64,000 bases of DNA from Paludisphaera borealis (lineage in GTDB: Bacteria; Planctomycetota; Planctomycetia; Isosphaerales; Isosphaeraceae), in assembly GCF_001956985.1 (NCBI RefSeq), contig NZ_CP019082.1, forward strand, positions 6,572,001 through 6,636,000, given 5' to 3'. This document shows, one piece after another, positions 44,297 to 53,323 of this stretch. The notes under the pieces were generated by a model that saw only the letters and a program-made list of their open reading frames with translations, made no database searches and was not told where the DNA came from. Positions within the stretch are counted from its first letter, which is position 1, and each line of letters begins with the position of its first letter. The position numbers and the translations under genes were made by a program.

Positions 44297-46144
44297 ATGG
44301 GGTGCATTCGTTGCGCAGGCGCCGCCCTGGCCGGCCTGCTCGTGGTCGCGTTTTCTGGTTGCAACTACACACCTCCCGGCCGCACCGTCGCGACGAAGGG
44401 GATATTCCGCCCCGGCGTGATCCCCACGTCGAAGGGCAAGGGGGGCTCGGCGGTCGTCGGGAAGCGCGACGAGGTTGAGCGCGCGGCGATCCTCGAAAGC
44501 TCGATCAAGCTGATCCAGGGTGCCGCGCTCAAGCCGGGCGGCGACAACTTCCGGCTGGCCACGCAAAAGCTGAATCAATACTTCGAGGGGACGCCGGGAT
44601 CGCAATACCAGCTCGACCCCGAGGTGCTGGCTTTTCTGACTGAGATCCTGCCGCCGGACATGATCCAGGAGTTGCAGCTTCCGAACTGGTCGGAGCGGCG
44701 CGACGCCCGCCACCTCGAAGACTGCATGATGTACCACAACATCGCCAACCGGATCGGCGCGACGGGCGACGATCTGTCGCGGGTCCGCCGCGTCTTCGAG
44801 TGGATTGTCGAGCAGGTGCAGCTCGTGCCCGCCGGGAGCCTGGGTTCGCAGCAGGCTCCCCAAGTCTACGCCCGGCCCTACGACCTTCTCTTGCGGGGGA
44901 TGGGGACCGAGTCGGATGGATTCTGGGCCGAGCGCGCCTGGACGTTCATGGTGCTCTGTCGCCAGCTCGGCATCGACGTCGGGCTCCTGACGTACACCAA
45001 AGGCAACGTCGTCGAGCCGTTGATTCCCAAGTCGGCCAGCGGATCGGGCGAGGGCCTCGATTTGCTCGGAAATCCCAAGACCGAGAAACCGCCGGTGGTC
45101 TGGGTGTGCGCCGCGTTGATCGACGGCCAGGCGTATCTGTTCGATGCTCGCGTGGGCCTGCCGATCCCTGGTCCGGGGGGCGAAGGCGTCGCCACGCTCG
45201 AACAGGCGCTGGCCGACTCGTCGATCCTCGAACAGATGGACCTGCCCGGCGAATCGCCCTACGCGACCAGCCGGGCCTCGCTGCTCGCCAGCCCGACGAA
45301 GCTCGGCGTCTTGCTCGATTCCAGCCAGGGCTACTTCACGCCCAAGATGAAGCTCCTCCAGGGAGAGCTGGCCGGTAAGAATCGGACGATCCTCTACCGC
45401 GACGCCGCCGAGGCGCGCAAGCACTTCATGGAGGTCATGGGCGACCGGCTCGGGAGGGTCGACCTCTGGACCCTGCCGGCCGAAGTTGAGAACCGGCTGT
45501 TCACGGACCCCAAATTCGTCCAGTCGACGGTGCAGACGCTGTTCTTCCTCCGCAGCGAACTGCCGCTGCTGTACGCCCGGATCAAGCACCTACGCGGCGA
45601 GCTGCCGGAAGCCATCTCCGAGTACGTCTCGTTCCGGTTCTCCGACAGCACGACCCTGGTGAACGACAAGAAACAGCTCGTCCCGTTGCCGGTCCAGGAA
45701 GGTCTCGACGTCTACGCCAGCTACTACCTGGCCCTCGCCCATCTGGAGCGCAACAACCTCGATCAGGCCGAGTTGATGTTCCGCAAACTGCTCGAAATGC
45801 TCCCCGAACCGGGCTCGACCGTCCCGTTCTACTGCATGTTCCGATGGGGGGCGCATACGAATCTCGCCCGGATCTACGAAGCCCAGGGAGACGCCCGCCG
45901 AGCGATCGCGCATTACTCGGTTCCTGTGCCGACGATGCAGCATCACGGCAACTTGCTGAAAGCCCGCGCCCTCGTCTGGAACGACCCAATGGCGGACGTC
46001 CCCGACCCGCTTCCTCCGGCTCCCAAGGTGTTCGCGAGGGTCGCGGTCCCGGCCAAGGCGGAGGCGGCCAAGACGGAGCCCCCGATCAAGCCGGAAGCTC
46101 CCGCGCCGACCCCAGCCAAGTTGGAAGCCGAGCCGAAGAAGTGA
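44297..46144 (+). CDS. Lipoprotein with transglutaminase-like and TPR-like parts
   Basis: A 615-residue protein; ATG 44297, AGGAG upstream. Signal with lipobox VAFSGC (lipidated cysteine near residue 22). The middle (about residues 150-300) resembles the transglutaminase/cysteine-protease fold (WTFMVLCRQLGIDVGLL, then a beta segment LIDGQAYLFDARVG), but the usual catalytic cysteine position appears to be tryptophan, so it may be inactive. The C-terminal part has TPR-like helices (YYLALAHLERNNLDQAELMF) and ends in an alanine-, proline- and lysine-rich tail. Common in planctomycetes; role unknown. Confidence 0.6.
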   Translation: MGCIRCAGAALAGLLVVAFSGCNYTPPGRTVATKGIFRPGVIPTSKGKGGSAVVGKRDEVERAAILESSIKLIQGAALKPGGDNFRLATQKLNQYFEGTPGSQYQLDPEVLAFLTEILPPDMIQELQLPNWSERRDARHLEDCMMYHNIANRIGATGDDLSRVRRVFEWIVEQVQLVPAGSLGSQQAPQVYARPYDLLLRGMGTESDGFWAERAWTFMVLCRQLGIDVGLLTYTKGNVVEPLIPKSASGSGEGLDLLGNPKTEKPPVVWVCAALIDGQAYLFDARVGLPIPGPGGEGVATLEQALADSSILEQMDLPGESPYATSRASLLASPTKLGVLLDSSQGYFTPKMKLLQGELAGKNRTILYRDAAEARKHFMEVMGDRLGRVDLWTLPAEVENRLFTDPKFVQSTVQTLFFLRSELPLLYARIKHLRGELPEAISEYVSFRFSDSTTLVNDKKQLVPLPVQEGLDVYASYYLALAHLERNNLDQAELMFRKLLEMLPEPGSTVPFYCMFRWGAHTNLARIYEAQGDARRAIAHYSVPVPTMQHHGNLLKARALVWNDPMADVPDPLPPAPKVFARVAVPAKAEAAKTEPPIKPEAPAPTPAKLEAEPKK

Positions 46145-46278
46145 TCGACACGTGATCTGATCCGAAAAACATGATGCACCACGAACTTTGGCGGCGCGTG
46201 TGGTAGACTGGCGGAACCGAAGAGGCCGCGTCCCGTCTCCCTCCGCGCCCGCCACGCCCGCTGCATCGAGACCCAACC

Positions 46279-47058
46279 ATGCAGGAAGATCGCGCCGAGT
46301 CTGGTCCGCCCGCGCCTGGTCGCCAGCGCGGCGGCGCATTGAGCGAGACCGACCCAATCGAAACCGGCGGCGATCCCGGTTGGGTCGTCGAGACCGTGGT
46401 CAGTCCATTCCACTGCCTTTATCAAGACGCGTTGCATTTCCACACTCAGAGCCGGCTGGCGTTCTCCGAGGCCGAAGCGTCGCGGCTGGCCCGCGCGGCG
46501 CTCATGTTGTACATCGCGGCGGCCGAGGCGCTCGTCCGGCAAGCGGCCGTCGAGCTCGGCCGGCCCGAGCTGCGCGGCTTGCTCGCCGATCCCAGCCGGC
46601 CCCTCCCGCTCGCCGAAGCCTGGCGGCTGCTGCCGTCGATCATCTCCGAGCCCGGCACCCCGACCCGCCCGTTCAGCCCCGAAGCGCCCCCCTGGCCGCA
46701 GTTCACCGAGCTTCTGATGCTCGAAACCTCATGGGTTTATCCCGGCCATCCCTCGACCCGGCGGGCCTACTACCGGTCGTCCCGGCGCGATGGCGATTAC
46801 GAACCGCTTGAACCTCACCAGATTCCGCCCCCACTGCGGAGGACGCTACGCACCGAGTCCCTGCATTATCCCCGCACCGGCCTGCCGCGCGATCCCTACG
46901 CCCTGCGGCCCCGCCACCTCGACACCGCGCGCGGCGTCCTCGACGCCGCCATCGAGGCCCTCGACCGTCGCATGGGGGGAGTCCTCTGTCAGGGCCAGCG
47001 GCACCGCCGCGAGCCCACCCAGGTCGTCAATCCCCCGGCCAACGGCAACAGCGTCTGA
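46279..47058 (+). CDS. Hypothetical protein
   Basis: A 259-residue soluble protein. Charged, disordered ends surround a helical middle (SRLARAALMLYIAAAEALVRQ) that resembles a small helical bundle, followed by a proline- and arginine-rich half (LETSWVYPGHPSTRRAYYRS). No motif recognised; likely restricted to this lineage. A TAGACT -10-like box lies at 46204-46209, 70 bases upstream. Confidence 0.5.
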   Translation: MQEDRAESGPPAPGRQRGGALSETDPIETGGDPGWVVETVVSPFHCLYQDALHFHTQSRLAFSEAEASRLARAALMLYIAAAEALVRQAAVELGRPELRGLLADPSRPLPLAEAWRLLPSIISEPGTPTRPFSPEAPPWPQFTELLMLETSWVYPGHPSTRRAYYRSSRRDGDYEPLEPHQIPPPLRRTLRTESLHYPRTGLPRDPYALRPRHLDTARGVLDAAIEALDRRMGGVLCQGQRHRREPTQVVNPPANGNSV

Positions 47059-47161
47059 GCCCCGCAATCCCTCCAATCGACAGATCCGGGTTCGCGCCCG
47101 CGCGCCGAGCCACTATCCTTGAGACCCCCTGGATGGAGCCCAGGGCCAGGAGCTTCCCGCG

Positions 47162-48319
47162 ATGCGCGTATTGATGGTGACCTCGTTTCCGATCCCCGGT
47201 GAATACGACGGCACGGCGATGCTGCCGATCAAGATCCTCCGCGCACTGAAACCGCGCGGGGTGGATGTGGTCGTGGCGCATCTCCGACTCCGGCCGCCGG
47301 GCGATTTCTCCACCAAGCAAGAGGATTTCGAAGGGACGCCGGTGTTCAGCCTGCCGATGTCCGCCTGGCTCTCGGGTCAGGGGCTGGAGAAAATCGCCAA
47401 GGATTTCCCCTTCGACGTGGTGCACGCGCAGTCTTACGGCGGCGCGACCCGAGCCTACTTCGCTTGCAGCCGGAACAAATGGCCGATGGTCTACGAGATC
47501 CACTCGCTGCTGGGCGACGAGGTCGAGCGCGACCGGCTGGGCCGGGGGATCTTGTTCCGCTCGTACAAGGCCCTCGAACGCCGGGCCGTCAACCGCGCCG
47601 CCTGGATCATCGCCCTGGGGGAACCGGTCAAGCAAGTCGTGGTCGACGAGAAGGGGGTCCCCGCCGACCGCGTCAGCGTCATTTATCCCGGCATCGATCT
47701 GGGTGAATATGAACGGCCGGGCGAACCGGCGGCGATTCCGGGGATCGGTCCCGAGCACAAGGTGGTCATGTACATCGGCAGCATCGTGCACCCCAACCAG
47801 GGCGTGCCGATCCTGGTCGACGCCTTGCCCAAGATCTTCAACGCCCGTCCCGACGCCCGTTGCGTGCTCGTCGGCGGCCCCGCCGAAGCCGGCGAAGAAT
47901 ATCGTCGACAGCTCGGCGTGCACGGCGACCGCCTGATCGTATTGACCGGCCAGACCCCGGAGCAGGTCGTCGCGCTCAGCCGGCGGGCCGACGTGCTCGT
48001 TCATCCTCGCCTCGCCTGCCGCGAGAATTTTTCGGTGCAGAGCAAGATCGCCGTCTACCTCGCCGCCGGCCGGCCGATCGTGGCGACCGATTTCGGTGAC
48101 TACCGGAAGCTGCTCGGCGAATCGGGCGCCGGCATCCTCACCGAGGTTGCGCCCGAGCCGCTGGCCGATGGAATTCTCCGGGTTTTGAACGATCCCGACC
48201 TCGCCGCCAGCCTGGCCGCCGCGACCGGCCCCGTGGCCCGCGAGCACTTCGCGATGGACCGCAACGTCGACCGCTACCTCGAAGTCTACCGCCGCGCCAT
48301 GGAACTCGGCCCCCGATGA
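47162..48319 (+). CDS. Glycosyltransferase family 4 protein
   Basis: A 385-residue two-domain glycosyltransferase of the GT-B fold. N-terminal part FPIPGEYDGTAMLPIKILRALK and FDVVHAQSYGGATR; C-terminal sugar-nucleotide domain begins VVMYIGSIVHPNQGVPILVDAL and contains LTGQTPEQVVALSRRADVLV and VYLAAGRPIVATDFGDYRKLL. It probably adds a sugar to a surface glycan. Neighbouring genes do not identify the pathway. Confidence 0.82.
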   Translation: MRVLMVTSFPIPGEYDGTAMLPIKILRALKPRGVDVVVAHLRLRPPGDFSTKQEDFEGTPVFSLPMSAWLSGQGLEKIAKDFPFDVVHAQSYGGATRAYFACSRNKWPMVYEIHSLLGDEVERDRLGRGILFRSYKALERRAVNRAAWIIALGEPVKQVVVDEKGVPADRVSVIYPGIDLGEYERPGEPAAIPGIGPEHKVVMYIGSIVHPNQGVPILVDALPKIFNARPDARCVLVGGPAEAGEEYRRQLGVHGDRLIVLTGQTPEQVVALSRRADVLVHPRLACRENFSVQSKIAVYLAAGRPIVATDFGDYRKLLGESGAGILTEVAPEPLADGILRVLNDPDLAASLAAATGPVAREHFAMDRNVDRYLEVYRRAMELGPR

Positions 48320-48400
48320 CCGCATCCTCGACTGGTCAACCTTGACAGGATCGCCGATTCGCAGATAATCTTGAAACCTGCCAGCGATATCCCGCTGCAA

Positions 48401-48473
48401 GCCACCTTAGCTCAGTTGGTAGAGCGCAGCTTTCGTAAAGCTGAAGTCCAGGGTTCGAGTCCCTGAGGTGGCT
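48401..48473 (+). tRNA. tRNA-Thr (anticodon CGT)
   Basis: A 73-base cloverleaf: acceptor stem GCCACCT pairs with AGGTGGC; D-arm AGCTCAGTTGGTAGAGC; anticodon stem CAGCT/AGCTG around loop TTCGTAA, giving anticodon CGT (reads ACG, threonine); T-arm CAGGG TTCGAGT CCCTG. No CCA is encoded after the discriminator T. Confidence 0.95.
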
Positions 48474-48567
48474 CTGGTCCGAAATCGCTCGGACCGTCAC
48501 GCCGCGGACGTCTCCTCCGATTCCGGTCGTCTTCCTCTCGAAGAGATCCAGAAGGAGATGGGCCCGC

Positions 48568-49881
48568 ATGACGACGATCGCGACTGCCGCCGCCCGGCCG
48601 ACGAAGGTTCGACTCCTCGTGCTCGCGGCGGCCTGTTCGTTGGCGATCGTCACGTACATCCACCGCGTCGGCTTCGCGACGGCGTCGGCCGAGATCCGCG
48701 AACCGCTCGGCCTCAGCGACGGACAGCTCGGCGCGCTGATGGCGGCGTTCATGGTCGCCTACGGCCTGTTCGAGATCCCCTGGGGCGTTCTCGGCGATCG
48801 CGTCGGCGTGCGGTCGGTCCTCTCGATCGTGATCCTGGGGGGCTCGGCGCTCACCGCGGCGCTGGCCCTTGTCTTCTGGCTCCCTCCGAAAACCGCGTGG
48901 AGCTTCGGCGCGCTCTTCGCCCTGCGGTTCCTGTTCGGAGCCTTCCAGGCCGGGACGTTTCCCGCAATCTCGCGGATGATCGCCGACTGGATTCCGATGG
49001 ACGAGCGCGGCCGGGTTCAGGGATTGGTCTGGATGTCGAGCCGGCTCGGCGGCGTCATCGCCCCCATGTTGATGGTCTGGCTGTTCAAGGTGATGGGCGC
49101 CCCGCAATGGCCGCTGGTGCTGATCGCCCTCCTCGGCGTCGCCTGGTGCGCCGCGTTCCGGCCCTGGTTCCGCAATCGACCCGAAGACATGCCCGCCCTG
49201 AACCAGGCGGAGCGCCAGCTCATCCTCAGCGGTCGACTGGCTCGGAGCACGTCGCATCATGAGCCACTGCCGTGGTCTCGAGCCTTGAGATCGACGAGCG
49301 TCTGGTCGCTCTGCCTGATGTACGGCTGCCTGGGATACACCGGCAATTTCTTCCTCACGCTGCTGCCGACGTACCTGGCGACGCATCGCGGCATCGACTC
49401 GAACACGACGGCGACGCTGACGTCGCTGCCGTTCGCGTTCGGGATCGCCTCGTGCCTCATCGGCGGCGTCGTCTCGGACCTTTGCATTCGCCGTTTCGGC
49501 CCGCGCTGGGGACGGCCGATGATCGGTTCGATCGGCATGGCCGTCGCCGCATCAGCGTTCCTGGCGATCCCCTGGGCCGCCGACGTCCGGCTCCTGGGTG
49601 TGCTCCTCTGCCTGACGTTCGCGGGCAACGATCTGGCCATGGCGCCGGCCTGGGCGGCGGCCGCCGATATCGGCGAACGCCATGCCGGAGCGCTCTCGGG
49701 AATGATGAACATGTTCTCCAGCCTGACCGCCGCCGTTGGCGCGGTCGTCGCCGGTCGGTTGTTCGGAATCGGCAGCCTGACACTCCCCTTCATCATCTTC
49801 TCGGCCGCGTACCTGATCGGCGCCATCTGCTGGCTGGGCGTCGACGGCTCCAAGACGCTCTCGACGCCCGCCGACGCCTGA
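48568..49881 (+). CDS. MFS transporter (ACS-like)
   Basis: A 437-residue protein with AGAAGGAGA upstream. Twelve membrane segments and the MFS loop GVLGDRVGVRSVLS after segment 2; RFLFGAFQAGTFPAISRMIADW resembles the anion:cation symporter group, which imports sugar acids and other organic anions. It precedes the GH51 gene by 85 bases; substrate could relate to arabinose-containing polymers, but that is inference. Confidence 0.8.
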   Translation: MTTIATAAARPTKVRLLVLAAACSLAIVTYIHRVGFATASAEIREPLGLSDGQLGALMAAFMVAYGLFEIPWGVLGDRVGVRSVLSIVILGGSALTAALALVFWLPPKTAWSFGALFALRFLFGAFQAGTFPAISRMIADWIPMDERGRVQGLVWMSSRLGGVIAPMLMVWLFKVMGAPQWPLVLIALLGVAWCAAFRPWFRNRPEDMPALNQAERQLILSGRLARSTSHHEPLPWSRALRSTSVWSLCLMYGCLGYTGNFFLTLLPTYLATHRGIDSNTTATLTSLPFAFGIASCLIGGVVSDLCIRRFGPRWGRPMIGSIGMAVAASAFLAIPWAADVRLLGVLLCLTFAGNDLAMAPAWAAAADIGERHAGALSGMMNMFSSLTAAVGAVVAGRLFGIGSLTLPFIIFSAAYLIGAICWLGVDGSKTLSTPADA

Positions 49882-49884
49882 CTC

Positions 49885-49913
49885 TTGGTTCCCGCCCGTT
49901 TCGGACTTAGACT
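49885..49913 (+). promoter_or_regulatory. Promoter for GH51 gene
   Basis: TTGGTT (49885-49890) and TAGACT (49908-49913) are 17 bases apart, 53 bases upstream of the GH51 start. The TAGACT hexamer recurs before several other host genes. Confidence 0.42.
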
Positions 49914-49966
49914 GGTTCCATCGATAACCGGACAACGACAGCGATCGAGACGATGCGAGGCCAGAG

Positions 49967-51556
49967 ATGAATCGTCGAACCTTTCTGGAACGGGCGACGG
50001 GCGCGGCGGCCGCCGGCGCGGGGCTGATCGGCGTCGGGCGCTCGGCGCGGGGCAGGGCGGCCGACGGCCCGTCGATCAACGTGCTGCTCGACGAGCCGAT
50101 CGGCGTGATCCGGCCGGAGATCTACAGCCAGTTCACCGAGCACATCGGCGGCGTGATCTACGACGGCATCTGGGTCGGGCCGGATTCGAAGGTCGAGAAC
50201 ATCGGCGGAATCCGCAAGAAGCTGATCGACCACATCCAGCGGATCGGCAACGTCGTGATCCGCTGGCCGGGCGGCTGCTTCGCCGACAGCTACCACTGGC
50301 GCGACGGCATCGGCCCGGTCGCGAAACGTCCCCGACGTTTCGGCCGCTGGAGCGAGGCGACCGAGCCCAACACGTTCGGCACGCACGAGTTCATCCGCTT
50401 CTGCCGGCTCACCAAGACCGAGCCGTACTTGGCGGCCAACGTCGGGGCGGGCTCGCCGGAAGAGTTCCAGCATTGGGTCGAATACTGCAACGCCCCGGCA
50501 GGCGCGACGAGCCTGGCCGACGAACGCGTCGCCAACGGTGATAAAGACCCCTTCGGCGTCCGCTACTGGGGGGTGGGCAACGAGAGCTGGGGATGCGGCG
50601 GCAAGTTCACGCCCGAGGATTACTGCCGCGAGTATCGCCGATTCACCGAGTGGGTTCCCGAATACGGCGTGAAGCCTTACCTGATCGCCGCGGGACCGAA
50701 CAGCAACGACCTCGACTGGACGCGCCGGTTTTTCGCCAAATGGGCCGATGGTGCCCGGGCTCCGATCCAGGGCTGGGCCCCTCATTATTATTGCGGCACC
50801 ACCGGCCACGCCCTGGAGTTCAACCACGACCAGTGGTACGAGATGTTCCACAAGGCGAACCAGATGGAGACGCTGATCCGCGAGCAGTGGGGCGTCCTCG
50901 GCCAGTTCGACCCCGAGCACAAGATCAAGCTGATCATCGACGAGTGGGGGGCCTGGCATCCCAAGGGGACCGAGATCAACGCCCGGCACCTGTTCGAGCA
51001 GATGGGCTGCCTCCGCGACGCCCTGGTCGCGGCCTTGACCCTCGACACGTTCAATCGCCACGCCGACAAGGTCGACATGGCGAACGTCGCGCAGCTCATC
51101 AACAACATCCACTCGCTGTTCCTGGCCGACGGCGATCAGTTCGTCGCCACGCCCAACTTCTACGTCTTCGAGATGTACAAAGCCCACCACAACGGCAAGG
51201 CCGTGCGGATCGACGTCCAGACTCCCGAAGCGACCTTCCGCGCCGAGGGGAAGGAACAACACCTGTTCCGGGTCGCGGGCTCGGCCTCGCGCTCGGGCGA
51301 CCGCGGGCTGACGCTGACCCTCGTTCACACTCATCCGACCGAGCCGGTCGAGATCGCCGTCAACCTCAAGGGGGGCAAGGCGGCGTCGGTGCGTCAAACG
51401 GTCCTGTCGCACGAGCAGCTGAACGCGCACAACACGTTCGCCGAACCGCTCACCCTCGTCCCCAGAACGACCGAGACAAAGCTGACCGGCGGCGTGATCC
51501 GCCCGACGCTTGCACCGGCCTCGGTCACGCGGTTCGACGTCACGCTTGAAGCCTGA
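49967..51556 (+). CDS. Alpha-L-arabinofuranosidase (GH51), Tat-exported
   Basis: A 529-residue enzyme with a twin-arginine signal (NRRTFLERA) and a glycine/alanine-rich export core. The GH51 pattern is clear: PEIYSQFTEHIGGVIYDGIW, IRWPGGCFADSYHW, the acid/base E206 in GVGNES and the nucleophile E326 in IIDEWGAW. It removes arabinofuranose side chains from plant polysaccharides, in the periplasm. Preceded by its own promoter and the MFS gene. Confidence 0.9.
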   Translation: MNRRTFLERATGAAAAGAGLIGVGRSARGRAADGPSINVLLDEPIGVIRPEIYSQFTEHIGGVIYDGIWVGPDSKVENIGGIRKKLIDHIQRIGNVVIRWPGGCFADSYHWRDGIGPVAKRPRRFGRWSEATEPNTFGTHEFIRFCRLTKTEPYLAANVGAGSPEEFQHWVEYCNAPAGATSLADERVANGDKDPFGVRYWGVGNESWGCGGKFTPEDYCREYRRFTEWVPEYGVKPYLIAAGPNSNDLDWTRRFFAKWADGARAPIQGWAPHYYCGTTGHALEFNHDQWYEMFHKANQMETLIREQWGVLGQFDPEHKIKLIIDEWGAWHPKGTEINARHLFEQMGCLRDALVAALTLDTFNRHADKVDMANVAQLINNIHSLFLADGDQFVATPNFYVFEMYKAHHNGKAVRIDVQTPEATFRAEGKEQHLFRVAGSASRSGDRGLTLTLVHTHPTEPVEIAVNLKGGKAASVRQTVLSHEQLNAHNTFAEPLTLVPRTTETKLTGGVIRPTLAPASVTRFDVTLEA

Positions 51557-51570
51557 TCGGGGCGGGCGGA

Positions 51571-51765
51571 TCACTCGGGGGCGGCTTGAGGCTCGTCCAC
51601 CGCCATGGGGGCCATGCCCGCGCGATCCATCGGTCGATAGCCCGACTTGACGGCGAGGCCGATCAGGAGTGCGACCCAGACGAAGAACAGCCCCAGCGCC
51701 GCGGCGAATCTCTTGCGATCCCGACTCACATTCTCGTCCTTCACACGAACCTCCTTGTTCCTCAT
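51571..51765 (-). CDS. Small membrane protein, RicT operon
   Basis: A 64-residue protein with one membrane segment (FAAALGLFFVWVALLIGLAV). The ATG at 51765 overlaps the stop of the Minf_1886 gene as ATGA; a GTG at 51744 with AAGGAGG in front is an alternative start (57 residues). It ends 15 bases from the convergent GH51 gene. Confidence 0.6.
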   Translation of the reverse strand: MRNKEVRVKDENVSRDRKRFAAALGLFFVWVALLIGLAVKSGYRPMDRAGMAPMAVDEPQAAPE

Positions 51766-52235
51766 ACGTCTTCCGTTTCCGTTTCCGACGGGCTCTTTTC
51801 GCCCACGGCCGGCTTGGGGCCCAGGGCGGTCGCGAAGTCGTAGACGTCGTCGAAGTCGGAGCGCCGATCGTCGGGCGTCTTGTCGAGGTCGCCAGAGGCG
51901 ATCAGGTTGAAGACGATCTCGCCGATGTCGGACGTCGAGCAAAGGCCCCATTGTTCGAGCACGGGGACCGCCAACAAACCGAACTGGCGGATAGCCAGTC
52001 GCCGCGCCGCGTGGCAGACCTGCTTGCCGGTGACATGCCCCGACGGCTCGGACTTGCCCTTGACCGTCGGACGCCCCCGGCGCGGTCGCGGGCCTCGGGC
52101 GCGCTCGGCCCGACGTGCGTCGCGGAGCTTGCGGCTCCGCGCCAGGTGGAGCGATTCGAGCACGAACGCATAGGCTTCGAGTGAATAGCGCGGGTCCTTG
52201 GCGATGACCCGTCCGATCTCGTCGCGAAAACTCAT
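51762..52235 (-). CDS. Minf_1886 family protein
   Basis: A 157-residue protein starting at ATG 52235, with AAGG eight bases before (GTG 52244 is an alternative). The pattern FRDEIGRVIAKDPRYSLEAYAFVLESL, then HVTGKQVCHAARRLAIRQFG and GLCSTSDIGEIVFNLI is that of the Minf_1886 family, known from planctomycetes, Verrucomicrobia and others and of unknown role. It lies between RicT and a small membrane protein with only 15 bases to RicT. Confidence 0.85.
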   Translation of the reverse strand: MSFRDEIGRVIAKDPRYSLEAYAFVLESLHLARSRKLRDARRAERARGPRPRRGRPTVKGKSEPSGHVTGKQVCHAARRLAIRQFGLLAVPVLEQWGLCSTSDIGEIVFNLIASGDLDKTPDDRRSDFDDVYDFATALGPKPAVGEKSPSETETEDV

Positions 52236-52250
52236 TTCAGTCACCTTGGC

Positions 52251-53162
52251 TCAATCATCGCCGATGTCGCTCGACCCGTCATCGAAGATCGACTCGGGGT
52301 CGCTCCGCCCGTTCCCCTCGCCTCTCGAACTCGACGACGAGCGAGGCGGACGGCCTCGGGGAGGTTCGACGTCGAGGACGTCGTCACGGCCGATGATGAT
52401 CCGGCGGCCGTCGTCGTATTCGACGATGAGTTTCTGGGCCAGGATGTCCTGGGCCATGATCCGCCCTCGGCCCTTGGCGGTGCCGACCCGGGCGCCTACC
52501 GGCGGCAGTTCTTTTTCGAGTTCTCGATAGCTGTCGTACTCGTAGCGAAGGCAGCACTTGAGCCGGCCGCAACGGCCCGAAATCTTGGCCGGGTCGAGGG
52601 TCGTCTTCTGGAGCTTGGCCATCTTCATAGAGACTGGCGGCATTGCGGTCAGGTGCGTGTTGCAGCAGACCGGCTTGCCGCAATCGCCGTAGTCGGCCAG
52701 CAGCTTGGCCTCGTCGCGGACGCCGATCTGACGCATCTCGATCCGGGTCCGCAAGACGCGGGCGAGGTCCTTGACCAGCTCGCGGAAATCGACCCGCTTC
52801 TCCGCCAGGTAGTAGAAGATCACCCGCTCGCGGCCGTGGAGGATCTCGACGTCCACCAGCTCCATCTGCATCCGTCGTTTGGCGATCAGATCGCGGCAGG
52901 TGGAGAACGCCGACTTCTCGAGCGCGGGGAGGTCCTTTTCCTGCTCGAAATCGGCTTCGGCGGCCACCCGGAGGATCTCCTGGGCGGCCTGGCGCTCCAG
53001 GAACTGCGTCGTGCGGTCGGTCGCGGGACAGAGGACCTCGCCGAGTTCCAGCCCGCGATCGCTGCGGATCACCACGCGCTGCCCGCGCGCGAACTCCTCG
53101 CCGGGCGAGCCGGTGCACTCGCCGAGAAGCCGCATGCGACCGTAGCGTACGACGTAAGCCAT
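52251..53162 (-). CDS. ricT: RicT-like protein (PSP1 domain)
   Basis: A 303-residue protein with a PSP1 domain (RYGRMRLLGECTG, EKRVDFRELVKDLARVLRTRIE). Cysteines in DCGKPVCC (C161, C166, C167) and RCGRLKCC (C198, C203, C204) match those binding Fe-S clusters in RicT (YaaT), part of the Ric complex that affects RNA turnover and development in Bacillus. The C-terminal 40 residues are serine- and acid-rich. The IS66 element inserted 161 bases upstream of its start. Confidence 0.86.
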   Translation of the reverse strand: MAYVVRYGRMRLLGECTGSPGEEFARGQRVVIRSDRGLELGEVLCPATDRTTQFLERQAAQEILRVAAEADFEQEKDLPALEKSAFSTCRDLIAKRRMQMELVDVEILHGRERVIFYYLAEKRVDFRELVKDLARVLRTRIEMRQIGVRDEAKLLADYGDCGKPVCCNTHLTAMPPVSMKMAKLQKTTLDPAKISGRCGRLKCCLRYEYDSYRELEKELPPVGARVGTAKGRGRIMAQDILAQKLIVEYDDGRRIIIGRDDVLDVEPPRGRPPRSSSSSRGEGNGRSDPESIFDDGSSDIGDD

Positions 53163-53315
53163 CGCGCTCGTTCAAATAAGGAAAAGGGCCGGGCAGGTCC
53201 AGGACGTTCGTCGATCCGCCACCCGAATTATGACCGCCCACAGGGTTTGACGAAAGGGGAGAACGCGCCAGGCCCCCCGACGGTCGATTCCCGACCGGAA
53301 TCCCAGCGCGGTAAT

Positions 53316-53323
53316 CTGGAATC
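53316..53323. repeat. 8-bp target site duplication, left copy
   Basis: CTGGAATC stands immediately left of the IS66 element and is matched exactly by CTGGAATC at 54852-54859 on its right. Confidence 0.9.

Noticed and set aside
43964-45589. A 541-codon leftward frame
   Set aside because: Antisense to the lipoprotein gene at 44297-46144, which has a signal peptide, lipobox and ribosome site; the leftward frame has none.
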